Source of the DNA: Methyloceanibacter superfactus
GTDB lineage: Bacteria > Pseudomonadota > Alphaproteobacteria > Rhizobiales > Methyloligellaceae
Direction of reading: 5' to 3'
Assembly (NCBI RefSeq): GCF_001723305.1
Contig: NZ_LPWF01000033.1
Coordinates: 1-64,000, forward strand
DNA length: 64,000 nucleotides
Shown: positions 45,361-57,204 of the stretch, in pieces
How the letters are laid out: every line of letters starts with the position of its first letter
Numbering within the stretch: position 1 is the stretch's first letter
Position numbers and translations under genes: made by a program
The notes under the pieces: model-generated
What the model was told of the DNA's origin: nothing
The model's input: the letters and a program-made list of their open reading frames with translations, nothing else
Database searches by the model: none

Positions 45361-46887
45361 CTAGCGAACCCAGTCGACGGCAAAGAATATCAGAGCGGCT
45401 AGCCCAGCGGCAGACGGCACGGTGATGGCCCAGGCGGCCACGATGCCCATGAAATGCGACCGGCGCACCAGCTTGCGGCGGCGCAGTTCGTCCTGATCGG
45501 CGAGCGAGAATCGCCGCTGCGGCTGGTTGCGCTTATGGGTGCGGATATAGTGCCGCCGCCGCCGGCTATGAGTCGTGTAATACTCGCGGAAGAAGCCGAC
45601 GCCGAACACCGCGCCGACCACGATATGCGTCGTCGACACCGGCAGTCCGAGCTGCGAGGCGACGAGCACCGTGAGCGCCGCGGCGAGCGCCACGCAGAAG
45701 GCGCGCATCGGATTCATCTTGGTGATCTGCTCGCCGACGATCCGCACGATGCGCGGGCCGAACAGGAACAGGCCGAGGCTGATGCCGACGGCGCCGATCA
45801 GCATCACCCAGAACGGCACGCCGACCTGGCTGCTGAGCGCTCCCGTAGTCGCGCTGTTGAGGATTGCCGCCAAGGGACCCACGGCATTGGCCACGTCGTT
45901 GGAGCCGTGGGCGAAGGACAGCAGCGCCGCCGAGCAGATCAGCGGCAGGTTGAACAGCTGCCGCAAAGCCTGGTTGCGGTTCTCCATGCCGCGCGACTTG
46001 GTGCGCACCCAAGGCTTCGCCGCCAGATAGACCAGGGCGAAGACGAGGATGCTGATCGTCGCCAGCGCCGGGAAGCCGGGGTGCCAAATATGCTTCAAGC
46101 CCTTGGTGACGAGATAGGCGGCGAAGATCGCCGCCAGCAGCGCCACCAGCACGGGGACCCAGCGCCGCGCCGCGCCGATCTTGTCCTCTTGATAGATGAG
46201 ATTGACCTTGATGAAGGCGAGGAAGCCCGCGGCGATGACGCCGCCGATCACCGGCGAGATCAGCCAGCTGACGAAGATCGACGACACGACGACCCAGTCG
46301 ACCACGCCGAAGCCCACCGCCGCGACGCCGGCACCCAGCACGCCGCCGACGATGGCGTGGGTGGTCGACACCGGCGCGCCGAGAAACGTGGCGAGATGCA
46401 CCCACAGCGCCGAGGCGAGCAGCGCCGACATCATCACCCACACGAACACGCCCGCGTCCGGCACGAGCGCCGGATCGATGATGCCCTTGGAGATGGTCTC
46501 GACCACGTTGCCGCCCGCAATCAGCGCGCCGGCGCATTCGAAGATCGCGGCGATGACGAGCGCGCCGGTCATGGTCAGCGCGCGGGCGCCAACCGCCGGA
46601 CCCACATTGTTGGCCACATCGTTGGCGCCGATGGTCAGCGCCATATAGCCGCCGATCACCGCGGCCATGATCATCAATATGCTGTGCTGCTCGACGCCAA
46701 TCTGAGTGCTGGCCAGCGCGCCGGCCGTGGCGAGAAAGAGGAGCGCGATGCCGACGGCGACGCGGTTGCGCGAGACGGCGCGCGTCGCGTCTTCCAGACG
46801 CTCGATCTTGCGGAGATCCTTGTCGAGCGAGGATTTGCGAATCCCGCTCACCCGTACGGCCGCCGCATTCTCGTCGCGCGTTGTCAT
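45361..46887 (-). CDS. pit: Inorganic phosphate transporter, PiT family
   Basis: The 508-residue protein is a cation-coupled phosphate carrier of the inner membrane. Both family signature repeats are present: GANDVANNVGPAVGARAL near residue 88 and GSNDVANAVGPLAAILN in the second half. The paired APVSTTHAIVGGVLG and LPVSTTHIVVGAVFG segments are also there. The long hydrophilic N-terminus and a basic RRRRHYIRTHKRN loop near the C-terminus fit a subset of alphaproteobacterial PiT proteins. The ATG is at 46887. It stands alone. Confidence 0.93.
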   Translation of the reverse strand: MTTRDENAAAVRVSGIRKSSLDKDLRKIERLEDATRAVSRNRVAVGIALLFLATAGALASTQIGVEQHSILMIMAAVIGGYMALTIGANDVANNVGPAVGARALTMTGALVIAAIFECAGALIAGGNVVETISKGIIDPALVPDAGVFVWVMMSALLASALWVHLATFLGAPVSTTHAIVGGVLGAGVAAVGFGVVDWVVVSSIFVSWLISPVIGGVIAAGFLAFIKVNLIYQEDKIGAARRWVPVLVALLAAIFAAYLVTKGLKHIWHPGFPALATISILVFALVYLAAKPWVRTKSRGMENRNQALRQLFNLPLICSAALLSFAHGSNDVANAVGPLAAILNSATTGALSSQVGVPFWVMLIGAVGISLGLFLFGPRIVRIVGEQITKMNPMRAFCVALAAALTVLVASQLGLPVSTTHIVVGAVFGVGFFREYYTTHSRRRRHYIRTHKRNQPQRRFSLADQDELRRRKLVRRSHFMGIVAAWAITVPSAAGLAALIFFAVDWVR

Positions 46888-47003
46888 GAGAGTCAGGCCC
46901 CCGGGTCCCCTAGGGTGAGGTCATAGGGGGTCTGGGGGACGGCCACAACTCCGCCCGGCCGTTCGTCCCGGCTTTTCACCGCCTGGCTTGGAAATCGTCG
47001 CCC

Positions 47004-47425
47004 TCAGGCGCGCTTGAGGCTGGCAAAAATCCTGAGCACGTCCGCAAGTTGTGCCTCCCGGACCATGCCTGCGGCCTTATCCGGCGCCACCCATCGCAGC
47101 TTCCGGCTCTGCTTTTCCGGCCAATCCAGCCCCTGGCACCGCACCTCGAGCCCGAACACGTCGACATTGCAGCGGGTCCAGGAGAACAGATGCAGCCGCT
47201 TGGTGTAGTCGTAGGAACCGAGCGGCTCGGGCGAGACGTCGCCCTCGCGCCGGCCTCCTCGAAGGCTTCCCGCGCGGCCATTTCGGCGTTGGTCATGTCG
47301 GGCTTGGCCCAGCCCTTGGGGATGGTCCAACGGCCCATGGCACGCGTGGTGATCAGCAGGACCAGGGGCCCGCTCTGCGTATTCACGAAGGGCAACGCGG
47401 CGACTTGCTTCATGGGCGTCTTCAT
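47004..47425 (-). CDS. Nudix hydrolase, frameshifted
   Basis: The first part (AALPFVNTQSGPLVLLITTR, WTIPKGWAKPDMT, AAREAFEEAGA) has the Nudix box with the core REAFEEAG intact; the first Glu of the box appears to be Met. The end (SYDYTKRLHLFSWTRCNVDVFG and KLRWVAPDKAAGMV) is in another frame, and an indel near 47245 restores about 140 residues. The fold resembles diphosphoinositol or dinucleotide polyphosphate hydrolases. Substrate is unknown. Confidence 0.82.
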
Positions 47426-47572
47426 AGGGCAAACCGGATGGCTGAGGGGGAGCGTGCACGCGGCCGCGTCTCTGCGCGTTCACTCCGATAGGGCGCGCCG
47501 GAATAGACTCAAATGTGGGAGGATCGCAACCGCGATCCACGTCGGGGAAGACGTCCTACCCATGAGCAAAGC

Positions 47573-48244
47573 CTAATCCTCCTCGCCCGACCCGGCGTCA
47601 CCTCGCGCGCGCGCCAGCAGCTCTTCCACCTTCGGCAGCATATTTTCCACGATCTTTGCGACACCCTTACCATTGGGGTGGATGCCGTCTTTCTGCATCA
47701 GCCCGTCATTGAGCGCCGCGCCTTCCAAAAAGAACGGGTAGAGCAGCACGTCATAGTGCGCGGCGAGATCCGGATAGATCGCGCCGAACGCCGTCACATA
47801 GTCCTCCCCCATATTGCGCGGCGCTTCCATGCCGGCGAGCAGCACCGGCAGACCGCGCGCTTTGAGCTGCTCGATGATCTTGGCAAGCGCCGCCTTGGTC
47901 CCTTCGGGCGGAATGCCTTGCAGAGCGTCGTTGCCGCCGAGCTCGACGATCACCGCGCCCGCGTCGTCGGGAAGCGCCCAATCGAGGCGTTTCTCCGCGG
48001 CCGACGCCGTATCGCCCGAGACGCCCGCGTTCACGATCCTGACATCGGCCCCGCGCGCTTTCAGCGCCGCCTCGAGCTGCGCCGGGAAGGATTGGTTCTG
48101 CGGCAAGCCGTAGCCGGCGGTGAGGCTGTCGCCCAAAGCGACGATCACGGTCGGTTCGCCGTCGGCCGCGGACGCTTGCGGACCGGACGCGAAAATCAGG
48201 GCTGCGGCGACAAAGCCCATGAGGCCTATGCGAACCATCATCAT
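47573..48244 (-). CDS. tesA: Periplasmic SGNH-family esterase (TesA type)
   Basis: The 223-residue protein has a signal peptide ending near ASAADG and the SGNH motifs: GDSLTAGYG with the nucleophile serine, a glycine in VSGDTA, an asparagine in ELGGNDAL and the Asp-His pair in DGIHPN. TesA is a thioesterase and lysophospholipase of the periplasm. It is divergent from the YbbA-type ATPase gene, an arrangement also seen in other bacteria, which suggests that the esterase and ABC system act together. Confidence 0.92.
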   Translation of the reverse strand: MMMVRIGLMGFVAAALIFASGPQASAADGEPTVIVALGDSLTAGYGLPQNQSFPAQLEAALKARGADVRIVNAGVSGDTASAAEKRLDWALPDDAGAVIVELGGNDALQGIPPEGTKAALAKIIEQLKARGLPVLLAGMEAPRNMGEDYVTAFGAIYPDLAAHYDVLLYPFFLEGAALNDGLMQKDGIHPNGKGVAKIVENMLPKVEELLARARGDAGSGEED

Positions 48245-48338
48245 TTCGACCTGTTTGCCCTTGTCTAATGCGGCTATGTCTAAAACGGCTATCTAACTTC
48301 TATCCTGCCATTCGCTTTTGACCGGTGACCTTCCTGCC

Positions 48339-49055
48339 ATGGATCAGACCTTGAAACAGCATCCCGCGATCCATCTCGAAGGCCTGCAGGTCACCCTGCC
48401 CTCGCGCGCCGGCGCGGTCGCCATCCTGCGCGGCATCGATCTAAGCGTGCCGGAAGGCGAAGCTGTGGCGGTGGTCGGCCCCAGCGGCTCCGGCAAATCG
48501 ACCCTGCTCATGGTCATCGCCGGCCTCGAACGCGCCACGGCCGGCCGTGTCACCGTCGCCGGCACGGATCTCGGCTCGCTGGACGAGGACGGCTTGGCGC
48601 GGCTGCGCGCCGCCAATATCGGTATCGTATTCCAGTCCTTCCATCTGGTGCCGACCATGACGGCCGTCGAGAATGTGGCGCTGCCCATGGAATTCCTCAA
48701 CCAGGAGGACGCCTTCACGGTGGCGCAGGCCGCGCTCGCCGAGGTGGGGCTGGCCCATCGCGAATCGCATTTCCCCGGCCAGCTTTCCGGCGGTGAGCAG
48801 CAGCGCGTGGCCATCGCCCGGGCGCTCGCCACCAAGCCGACGCTGATTCTCGCCGACGAGCCGACCGGCAATCTCGACCTCGCCACGGGCGAGCAGGTGA
48901 TGGATCTCCTGTTCGAGCTGAAGGAGCGCACCGGCGCCACGCTGCTGCTCATCACCCATGACAACACACTCGCCAAGCGCTGCGACCGCACCGTCAACGT
49001 CGCCGACGGGCGCATCGTCAGTGGCGGCGCCAAACGCCGCGCGCGCGCCACGTGA
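48339..49055 (+). CDS. ABC transporter ATP-binding protein (YbbA/LolD type)
   Basis: The ATPase has Walker A GPSGSGKS, signature LSGGEQQR, Walker B ILADEPTGNLD and the switch LLLITHDNTLA. The MDQTLKQHP start at 48339 is chosen because the upstream reading lacks similarity. The 238-residue length is typical. Its stop overlaps the permease start, so the two form one unit. LolD-like relatives usually work in lipoprotein or lipid export; YbbA-type proteins have no proven substrate. Confidence 0.9.
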   Translation: MDQTLKQHPAIHLEGLQVTLPSRAGAVAILRGIDLSVPEGEAVAVVGPSGSGKSTLLMVIAGLERATAGRVTVAGTDLGSLDEDGLARLRAANIGIVFQSFHLVPTMTAVENVALPMEFLNQEDAFTVAQAALAEVGLAHRESHFPGQLSGGEQQRVAIARALATKPTLILADEPTGNLDLATGEQVMDLLFELKERTGATLLLITHDNTLAKRCDRTVNVADGRIVSGGAKRRARAT

Positions 49056-51626
49056 CGGCGGCCGTGACAACGGCTGACGCTGCCACGCCCCGCGCGCGGC
49101 TGCCGCTGGCGTTGAGCATCGCACTGCGCGAGTTGCGCGCCGCGCGAGCGGACTTGCCGTCTTCGTGCTGTGCATCGCCCTCGGCGTCGCCGCCGTCGCC
49201 GCGATCGGCTCGCTGGCCGCGGCCTTCGACAAGGCGCTGGCAAACCAGGGACGGCTGCTGATCGGCGGCGATCTCTCGTTCGAGCTGATCCACCGCCAGA
49301 CCAATCCGGAAGAGACCGCGGCGCTGGAGAAGCTCGGCGAGATCAGCGGCTCGGCGAGCTTCCGCGCCATGGCCCGCGCCGAGGACGGCAAGAGCGCCTT
49401 GGTCGAGGTGAAGGCGGTCGACGACCCCTACCCGCTCTACGGCGATGTCGCCGTGCTGGAGCCGAAGGATGCCGGACCGCTCTGGCGTGAATCGGGGGTC
49501 GTGGTCGCCCAGCGCGTGTTGCTCGACCGGCTCGGCTTGAAGGTCGGCGATCCGCTCAAGATCGGCGAGGCCACCGTCAAGATCGGCGGCATTCTCGGCG
49601 ACCAGCCCGACCGCCTCGCCGACCGGCTGTCCTACGGTCCGAAGCTGCTGATGTCGCGCGACACCCTCGAGCGAACGGGTCTGGTGCAACCCGGCAGCCT
49701 GATCCGCTGGACGTATCGCGTGAAGATGCCCGAGGCGATCGCCATCGACCGCGAGGCGCTGACCGCCGCGCGCAAGGGCATCGAGACCGAGTTTCCGCAG
49801 GCCGGCTTCGCCATCCATGACTGGACCGATCCGGCGCCGTCGCTCCGCCGCGATGCCGAGCGCTTCACCCAGTTCATCAACTTCGTCGGGCTGACCGCGC
49901 TACTGCTCGGCGGCATCGGCGTCGGCAACGCCATTCAAAGCTATATGGCGAAGAAGCGCGACATCATCGCCACCTTCAAATGTCTCGGCGCCTCGAGCCG
50001 GCTGGTTCTCAACGTCTATCTGATCCAGGCGCTGCTGCTGGCCCTCATCGGCATCACCATCGGGCTCGTGCTCGGGGCGCTGGCGCCCGCGGCCATCGCC
50101 GCCCGCTATGCCGACGCGCTGCCCATCGCGCTCGCCGTCGAGCCGCATCCCATTCCGCTGCTCGTGGCGGCGCTGGCCGGTCTCCTCACCATGGTGCTGT
50201 TCGTGCTGTGGCCGCTGGGCCGCGCCAGCCGCATCTCGCCCGCCGTGCTCATGCGCGCCCATCTCACCGAGGAGAGCGAGCGCTCCGCCCTGCCCTTCGC
50301 CATCGGCTCCGCCGCGGCCGGCCTCGCCCTCTTCGCGCTCGCCATCGCCGCGTCGGAGGAACGCATCGTCACCGCGGCCATCTCCGCCGGCATCGTCGTC
50401 GCCTTCGGCCTGCTGCTCGGCTTCGGCGTGATCGTGCAGCGGCTTGCCGCCCGCTTCCGCCGCACCAAGCCGCCCGCTTGGGGCCTGGCCTTGGCCAGCA
50501 TCGGCGGACCCGGCTCGCTCGCCCGCTCCATCGCCGTGTCGCTGGGCTTGGGCCTCGGCCTCCTCATCGCCGTGGCCTTGATCCACACCTCGCTGCTCAC
50601 CGAGATCGAGAGCCATGTGGAGGTCGACGCGCCCGCCTATTACTTCCTCGACGTCGAGCCGGACGATCTCAAGACCTTCCAGGACACCGCCAAGGCCATC
50701 GAGCCCACCGCCAAGCTCGACGACGCACCGATGCTGCGCGGCCGCATCATCGAGCTCAACGGCGTCTCGGTGGACAAGGTCGAGGTCAAGCCCGACGCCC
50801 GCTGGGTGCTCGCCGGCGACCGCGGCCTCACCTATACCGCGCCGTGCCCGGCGCCTCGACCATCGAGGAAGGCGAATGGTGGCCCAAGGGCTATGACGGC
50901 CCGCCGCTCGTGTCGTTCGACGGCGAGCTCGCCGAGGGTCTCGGGCTGAAGCTCGGCGACGAGATCACGGTCAACATCCTCGGCCGCAACGTGAAGGCGA
51001 AGATCGCGAGCTTGCGCAAGATCGACTGGGAGTCGCTCGCCATCAATTTCGTCATGGTGTTCTCGCCCAGCACGCTGGAAGGCGCGCCGCATCGCCTCGT
51101 CACCACGCTCGAGCTGCCCAAGGGCACCGATCCCGCCACGGAAGCCAAGATCATCCAATCGCTGGCCGAGCGCTTCCCCCTCGTCACCGCCATCAAGATC
51201 GGCGACATCATCGACGCGGCCAAGGCGCTGCTCGCCAAGCTGATGACCGCCATCACCGCCACGGCCGGCGTCACGCTCCTGATCGGCGCCGCGGTGCTTG
51301 CGGGCGCCGTGTCCGCCGGCCAGCAGCAGCGGAAATATCTGACCGTGCTCTACAAGACGCTGGGTGCCACGCGCGGCCGCATCATCCGCGCCGAGCTCTT
51401 GGAATTCGGCACCCTCGGGCTCGCCACCGCCTTGCTGGCCCTGCTGATCGCCACGATCACGGCCTATGCGCTGTGCGTCTTCGCCTTCGACATCAAATTA
51501 GTCTTCGCGCCCTGGGCCGCGCTTCAGACCGTGCTGCTGGCGCTGGCGCTGGTCCTGGCGGTCGGCGCCATCACCACCTGGCGGGTGCTTTCGGTCAAGG
51601 CGGCCCCTTATCTCCGGGCCGAATAA
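49052..51626 (+). CDS. ABC transporter permease (YbbP/FtsX-like), frameshifted twice
   Basis: Three frames carry one protein of about 857 residues. The start (MTAAVTTADAATPRARLPLALSIALRELR, 49052) changes frame near 49150 to a membrane segment (LAVFVLCIALGVAAVAAIGSLA), then a periplasmic domain. The next FtsX-like helices hold IGVGNAIQSYMAKKRDIIATFKCLG. A second change near 50845 leads to the remaining domain and helices (LTVLYKTLGATRGRIIRAELLE). Two FtsX-like repeats are present, as expected for YbbP. Both breaks are single-base indels. The gene is coupled to the ATPase upstream. Confidence 0.87.
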
Positions 51627-51741
51627 GGCGTTTCCGGCCCGCGCGGACACAGTGTCTTCACCTTGCGCCGCTAGCCTTAAGCCACCATATTCATAGCCAA
51701 ATTGGCTTTCTGACCAACCGTTCAGCAAGGGATTCTCTTAT

Positions 51742-52503
51742 ATGGCGGAACTCGACAGACGTTATGGGCAGGGCGCGGCCGCCGGTCGCGCCGAAGCAGG
51801 TGCCATCGACCAGGGCCTGCGCGCCTACATGCTCCGCGTCTACAACTACATGGCCTCCGGCGTCGCCATCACCGGCGTCGTCGCCTATGCGATCTACGCC
51901 ATGTCCGTGGTGACCGGGACCGACGGCGCCGTGACGGGCCTGACCCCGTTCGGCAACTTCATGTTTGCCAGCGCCTTCAAATGGGTGGTGATCTTCGCGC
52001 CGCTCGCCTTGGTGTTCTTCATCTCGGCGCGCATCAACTCCATGAGCTTGAGCACGGCCCAGATCACCTTCTGGCTGTTCTCCGCGCTCATGGGCGCATC
52101 GATCTCCTCGATCTTCCTGGTCTATGCCGGGGAGAGCATCGCCCGGGTGTTCTTCATCACCGCCGCCTCCTTCGGCGCGCTGAGCCTGTGGGGCTACACC
52201 ACCAGCAAGGACCTCTCCGGTTGGGGTTCCTTCCTGTTCATGGGCCTGATCGGCATCATCATCGCCTCGCTGGTGAACCTGTTCATCGGCTCGACCGCCC
52301 TGCAATTCGCGGTGTCGGTGATCGGCGTCTTGGTGTTCGCCGGGCTGACCGCCTACGACACCCAGCAGATCAAGGAGATGTATTCCGTCAACGACGACGG
52401 CTCAGTCTCCGGCCGCAAGGCTGTCATGGGCGCGCTCAGGCTCTATCTCGACTTCATCAACCTGTTCATGATGCTGCTCCAGCTCTTCGGCGACCGCCGC
52501 TAG
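51742..52503 (+). CDS. Bax inhibitor-1/YccA family membrane protein
   Basis: The 253-residue protein has seven hydrophobic segments and the BI-1 family parts: GLRAYMLRVYNYMASGVAITG near the N-terminus, VFFITAASFGALSLWGYTT and the C-terminal GLTAYDTQQIKEMY with aspartates, then LRLYLDFINLFMMLLQLFG. E. coli relatives modulate the FtsH protease and membrane ion balance. The ATG at 51742 follows a 115-base gap. A strong terminator lies 22 bases after the stop. Confidence 0.93.
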   Translation: MAELDRRYGQGAAAGRAEAGAIDQGLRAYMLRVYNYMASGVAITGVVAYAIYAMSVVTGTDGAVTGLTPFGNFMFASAFKWVVIFAPLALVFFISARINSMSLSTAQITFWLFSALMGASISSIFLVYAGESIARVFFITAASFGALSLWGYTTSKDLSGWGSFLFMGLIGIIIASLVNLFIGSTALQFAVSVIGVLVFAGLTAYDTQQIKEMYSVNDDGSVSGRKAVMGALRLYLDFINLFMMLLQLFGDRR

Positions 52504-52524
52504 AGCCGAGCCGGCAAGCGAACC

Positions 52525-52559
52525 AAAAAAGGCCCCAGCGTCCGCGTTGGGGCCTTTTT
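52525..52559 (+). terminator. Rho-independent terminator after the Bax-inhibitor-like gene
   Basis: A 10-base-pair stem (GGCCCCAGCG with CGTTGGGGCC, one G-U pair) closes a TCCG loop and is followed by TTTTT at 52555-52559. An A run lies before the stem, so it could also work in the opposite direction. Confidence 0.9.
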
Positions 52560-52671
52560 AATGATGCCGCCAAGCCGCAAGGGGATGCGGTTGAAAAACG
52601 GCCCCCCAGCGCCCACTTGCTTGCGGTGATGGGCTTCCCTCCCCATCACAGGTTCCCCCCATAAGGAACCC

Positions 52672-52711
52672 GGAGAAGCCCCGAGTCCCCCCCGTCTCCC
52701 GGGGCTTCTCC
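52672..52711. terminator. Second inverted repeat between convergent genes
   Basis: GGAGAAGCCCCG (52672-52683) and CGGGGCTTCTCC (52700-52711) form a perfect 12-base-pair stem with a 16-base C-rich loop. It is followed by ATTTTC on the top strand. It lies just beyond the stop of DUF2794 and may serve either strand, though the T run is weak. The stretch 52560-52671 holds no gene I can support. Confidence 0.6.
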
Positions 52712-52726
52712 ATTTTCTGGGGGTCT

Positions 52727-53107
52727 TCAAGCCTCGACGAGCCGCAAGCCCTTATCGAGCGCGCGCACACGGCGGGCGAGGTCGTGGCCACGCTTGAGGA
52801 TGAGCCCCGTCGCCGCGATCACGCTATAGGCGCCCTGGCGCCGCGCCAGCTTGGGCGCCTTCTCGATGCGGTAGAGGGGGCATTCGGACGACCGCCGGAA
52901 CACCGAGAACACGGCCTTCTCTTTCAGCGTGTCGATGGCGTAGTCGCGCCATTCGCCGCTCGCCACCTTGCGGCCGTAGACATTCAGGATTTGGCTGAGT
53001 TCCTGGCGGTTAAAGGAGATGTCCGCGCGCCGGGCCCCCTCGGAAGGGGTAAGATCGCCGCCAGCCTTGCGGGCCAGCGGCAAGACTATCGGTTCCGTAT
53101 CGCTCAA
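52727..53107 (-). CDS. DUF2794 protein
   Basis: The 126-residue protein matches the DUF2794 family of Alphaproteobacteria: ISFNRQELSQILNVYGRKV, GEWRDYAIDTLKEKAVFSVF, then PLYRIEKAPKLARRQGAYSV and LILKRGHDL. Function is unknown; it is soluble. The start at 53107 is followed by a typical acidic N-terminus. It is divergent from the candidate small RNA gene at 53266, whose promoter lies in the same intergenic region. Confidence 0.85.
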   Translation of the reverse strand: MSDTEPIVLPLARKAGGDLTPSEGARRADISFNRQELSQILNVYGRKVASGEWRDYAIDTLKEKAVFSVFRRSSECPLYRIEKAPKLARRQGAYSVIAATGLILKRGHDLARRVRALDKGLRLVEA

Positions 53108-53231
53108 CGCGCGCCTCCTGTAACGGAACCTTCATGATGACCGCGCAGGCCAAGGAATTCAAGCGGTACAAGGCCATCACACGAACTGTAACATAACGAA
53201 ACATAAGTCACAGTTCCGCCTAAGTTCAGCC

Positions 53232-53259
53232 CTTGGAAGACCCCAAAACTCGCTATGAT
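53232..53259 (+). promoter_or_regulatory. Promoter of the candidate small RNA
   Basis: CTTGGA at 53232-53237 resembles the alphaproteobacterial -35 (CTTGAC). TATGAT at 53254-53259 is a near-consensus -10, with a 16-base spacer between. It predicts a transcript starting near 53265-53267. Confidence 0.65.
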
Positions 53260-53265
53260 TATGCA

Positions 53266-53404
53266 TGTTGCCTCTCGGCCCGGTCCAACTAGAGAGGCTT
53301 CGGAATCTCAGCCCCCCAGCCCCCCCCGGGGTCTTCTCTCGGACCGGGCCACTCTCCATGAGGCCACGAAAAAGGGCCGGCGAAAGCCGGCCCTTTTGTT
53401 TTTT
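53266..53404 (+). ncRNA. Candidate small RNA, about 130-139 nt
   Basis: The transcript would start about 7 bases after a good promoter and end at a strong terminator. Its 5' end pairs with its 3' half: GCCTC (53270-53274) with GAGGC (53360-53364), and GGCCCGGTCC (53277-53286) with GGACCGGGCC (53341-53350), a perfect 10-base-pair stem. Inside lies a hairpin at 53292-53309 with a C(UUCG)G loop and tandem G-A pairs. A C-rich single-stranded region follows at 53312-53327 (six C, AG, then nine C). The terminator stem GGGCCGGC with GCCGGCCC has a GAAA loop and a TTTTGTTTTTT tail. No coding frame is plausible and it does not resemble SRP RNA, tmRNA or 6S RNA as I know them. Confidence 0.75.
53374..53404 (+). 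terminator. Rho-independent terminator of the candidate small RNA
   Basis: GGGCCGGC (53374-53381), a GAAA tetraloop and GCCGGCCC (53386-53393) are followed by TTTTGTTTTTT. This is one of the strongest terminators in the window. Confidence 0.92.
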
Positions 53405-53443
53405 CGCGAGAGATCCTGCCGCGCGGGACGTGAACTCGAGCGC

Positions 53444-54196
53444 CTATTTGCGCTCATAGGCGGCCGCGCCGAGCACCGGCCCCGCGCCCTCCACCTGCAC
53501 CAGCGCCACCAGGCAATCGCCGCCGATGGTCTGCAGATCCTTCAGCGGCAATCGCAGAGTCATCTTCTCGCCGGCCCACATGCCGATGGGCGTGAGCTCG
53601 CGCACCGGATGGGTATAGGTGATCTTCTTGCCGCGATTTTCGCCGCGGGTGATGGCGACGGTTTCCTCGTCCTTGGCGACGGCGAGCCACACGGTCGCCT
53701 CGCGCATGTCCGAGGTCTTGGGCGCCGCGCCGATCTCGACCACCAGGCTGTTGCCCTCGGCGTGCATCGACACCGGCACTCTCACGTCCTTGAGCCGACC
53801 CGTGGCCTTGCGGATCGCCATTTCGATCGCCGCCTCGCTGCTGCCGTTCACATGCATGATGCCGTCGACCACGACTTGCGGCGTGTACACGCGGCCGTCG
53901 CCGCGGGCGAGCGCGTAGTCGCGCTGGCGCTCGCTGTTCTCGGGGCTCGACAGCGTGTCGTGCCAACCGAGATAATTCCAATAGTCGACCGAGAAAGAGA
54001 GCGTGATCACGTCTTCCTTGCCGCCGTACTCGGCGAGAAGCTTGTCCGCTGGCGGACAAGACGAGCAGCCTTGGCTCGTGAACAGTTCGAGCAGAGTCAC
54101 GGTGCCGGCCCCGGAGGGCTCGGCTTGGCTCGGCGCCGTCAGGCCGACAAGAGCGACGGCGCCCACGCCCGCGGCAAGAAAGAAGACTGACCTCAT
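53444..54196 (-). CDS. DUF1223 thioredoxin-like exported protein
   Basis: The 250-residue protein has a signal peptide (MRSVFFLAAGVGAVALVGL, then APSQA) and a DUF1223 domain with the redox motif CSSCPPAD near the N-terminus of the mature part. YWNYLGWHD and YTPQVVVDG follow. The family is a periplasmic thioredoxin-like group of unknown partner. The start is the ATG at 54196; a longer reading to 54247 is less likely. It lies 73 bases downstream of acnA on the same strand. Confidence 0.87.
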   Translation of the reverse strand: MRSVFFLAAGVGAVALVGLTAPSQAEPSGAGTVTLLELFTSQGCSSCPPADKLLAEYGGKEDVITLSFSVDYWNYLGWHDTLSSPENSERQRDYALARGDGRVYTPQVVVDGIMHVNGSSEAAIEMAIRKATGRLKDVRVPVSMHAEGNSLVVEIGAAPKTSDMREATVWLAVAKDEETVAITRGENRGKKITYTHPVRELTPIGMWAGEKMTLRLPLKDLQTIGGDCLVALVQVEGAGPVLGAAAYERK

Positions 54197-54268
54197 GCCA
54201 GTTAGAATGCCGGAATTAGTCCGAGATTTCCGGGAAAAACGGCTCAACTGGGGTCACAACTCAGTGAC

Positions 54269-56973
<2,705 letters not shown>

Positions 56974-57204
56974 TGAAGTCTCCTTCGAAGCCCTGAAACG
57001 GGCGGGTCCCAGCAAATGAGCATGCAAAGGTACGGCCAATCCGCCGCGAGGGGCTTTCGCCATCTCGCGCCGGGGCGTCCTTGGCTTTTGGATACGCGCT
57101 CTTGGGGCCACTATAAAAGCCCTTGCGGCAACGAGACAATGACGCGAAGAGACCCGTAGCCCGCCTCCGCAACCCGCGCTTCGCCGGAAATCTGCACAGA
57201 ATCC

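Noticed and set aside
45454-46926. A 490-codon open frame opposite the phosphate transporter gene
   Set aside because: It is a shadow frame typical of high-GC DNA, rich in Arg/His/Asp/Gly with no conserved motif, while the opposite strand has a full PiT protein.
51690-51710. AGCCAAATTGGCT palindrome upstream of the Bax-inhibitor-like gene
   Set aside because: A single short palindrome without other support; may be a regulator site but could be chance.
53270-53404. A short protein from the small RNA region (MIMHVASRPGPTRE onward)
   Set aside because: No ribosome site, composition follows the RNA stems, and the frame runs through the terminator.
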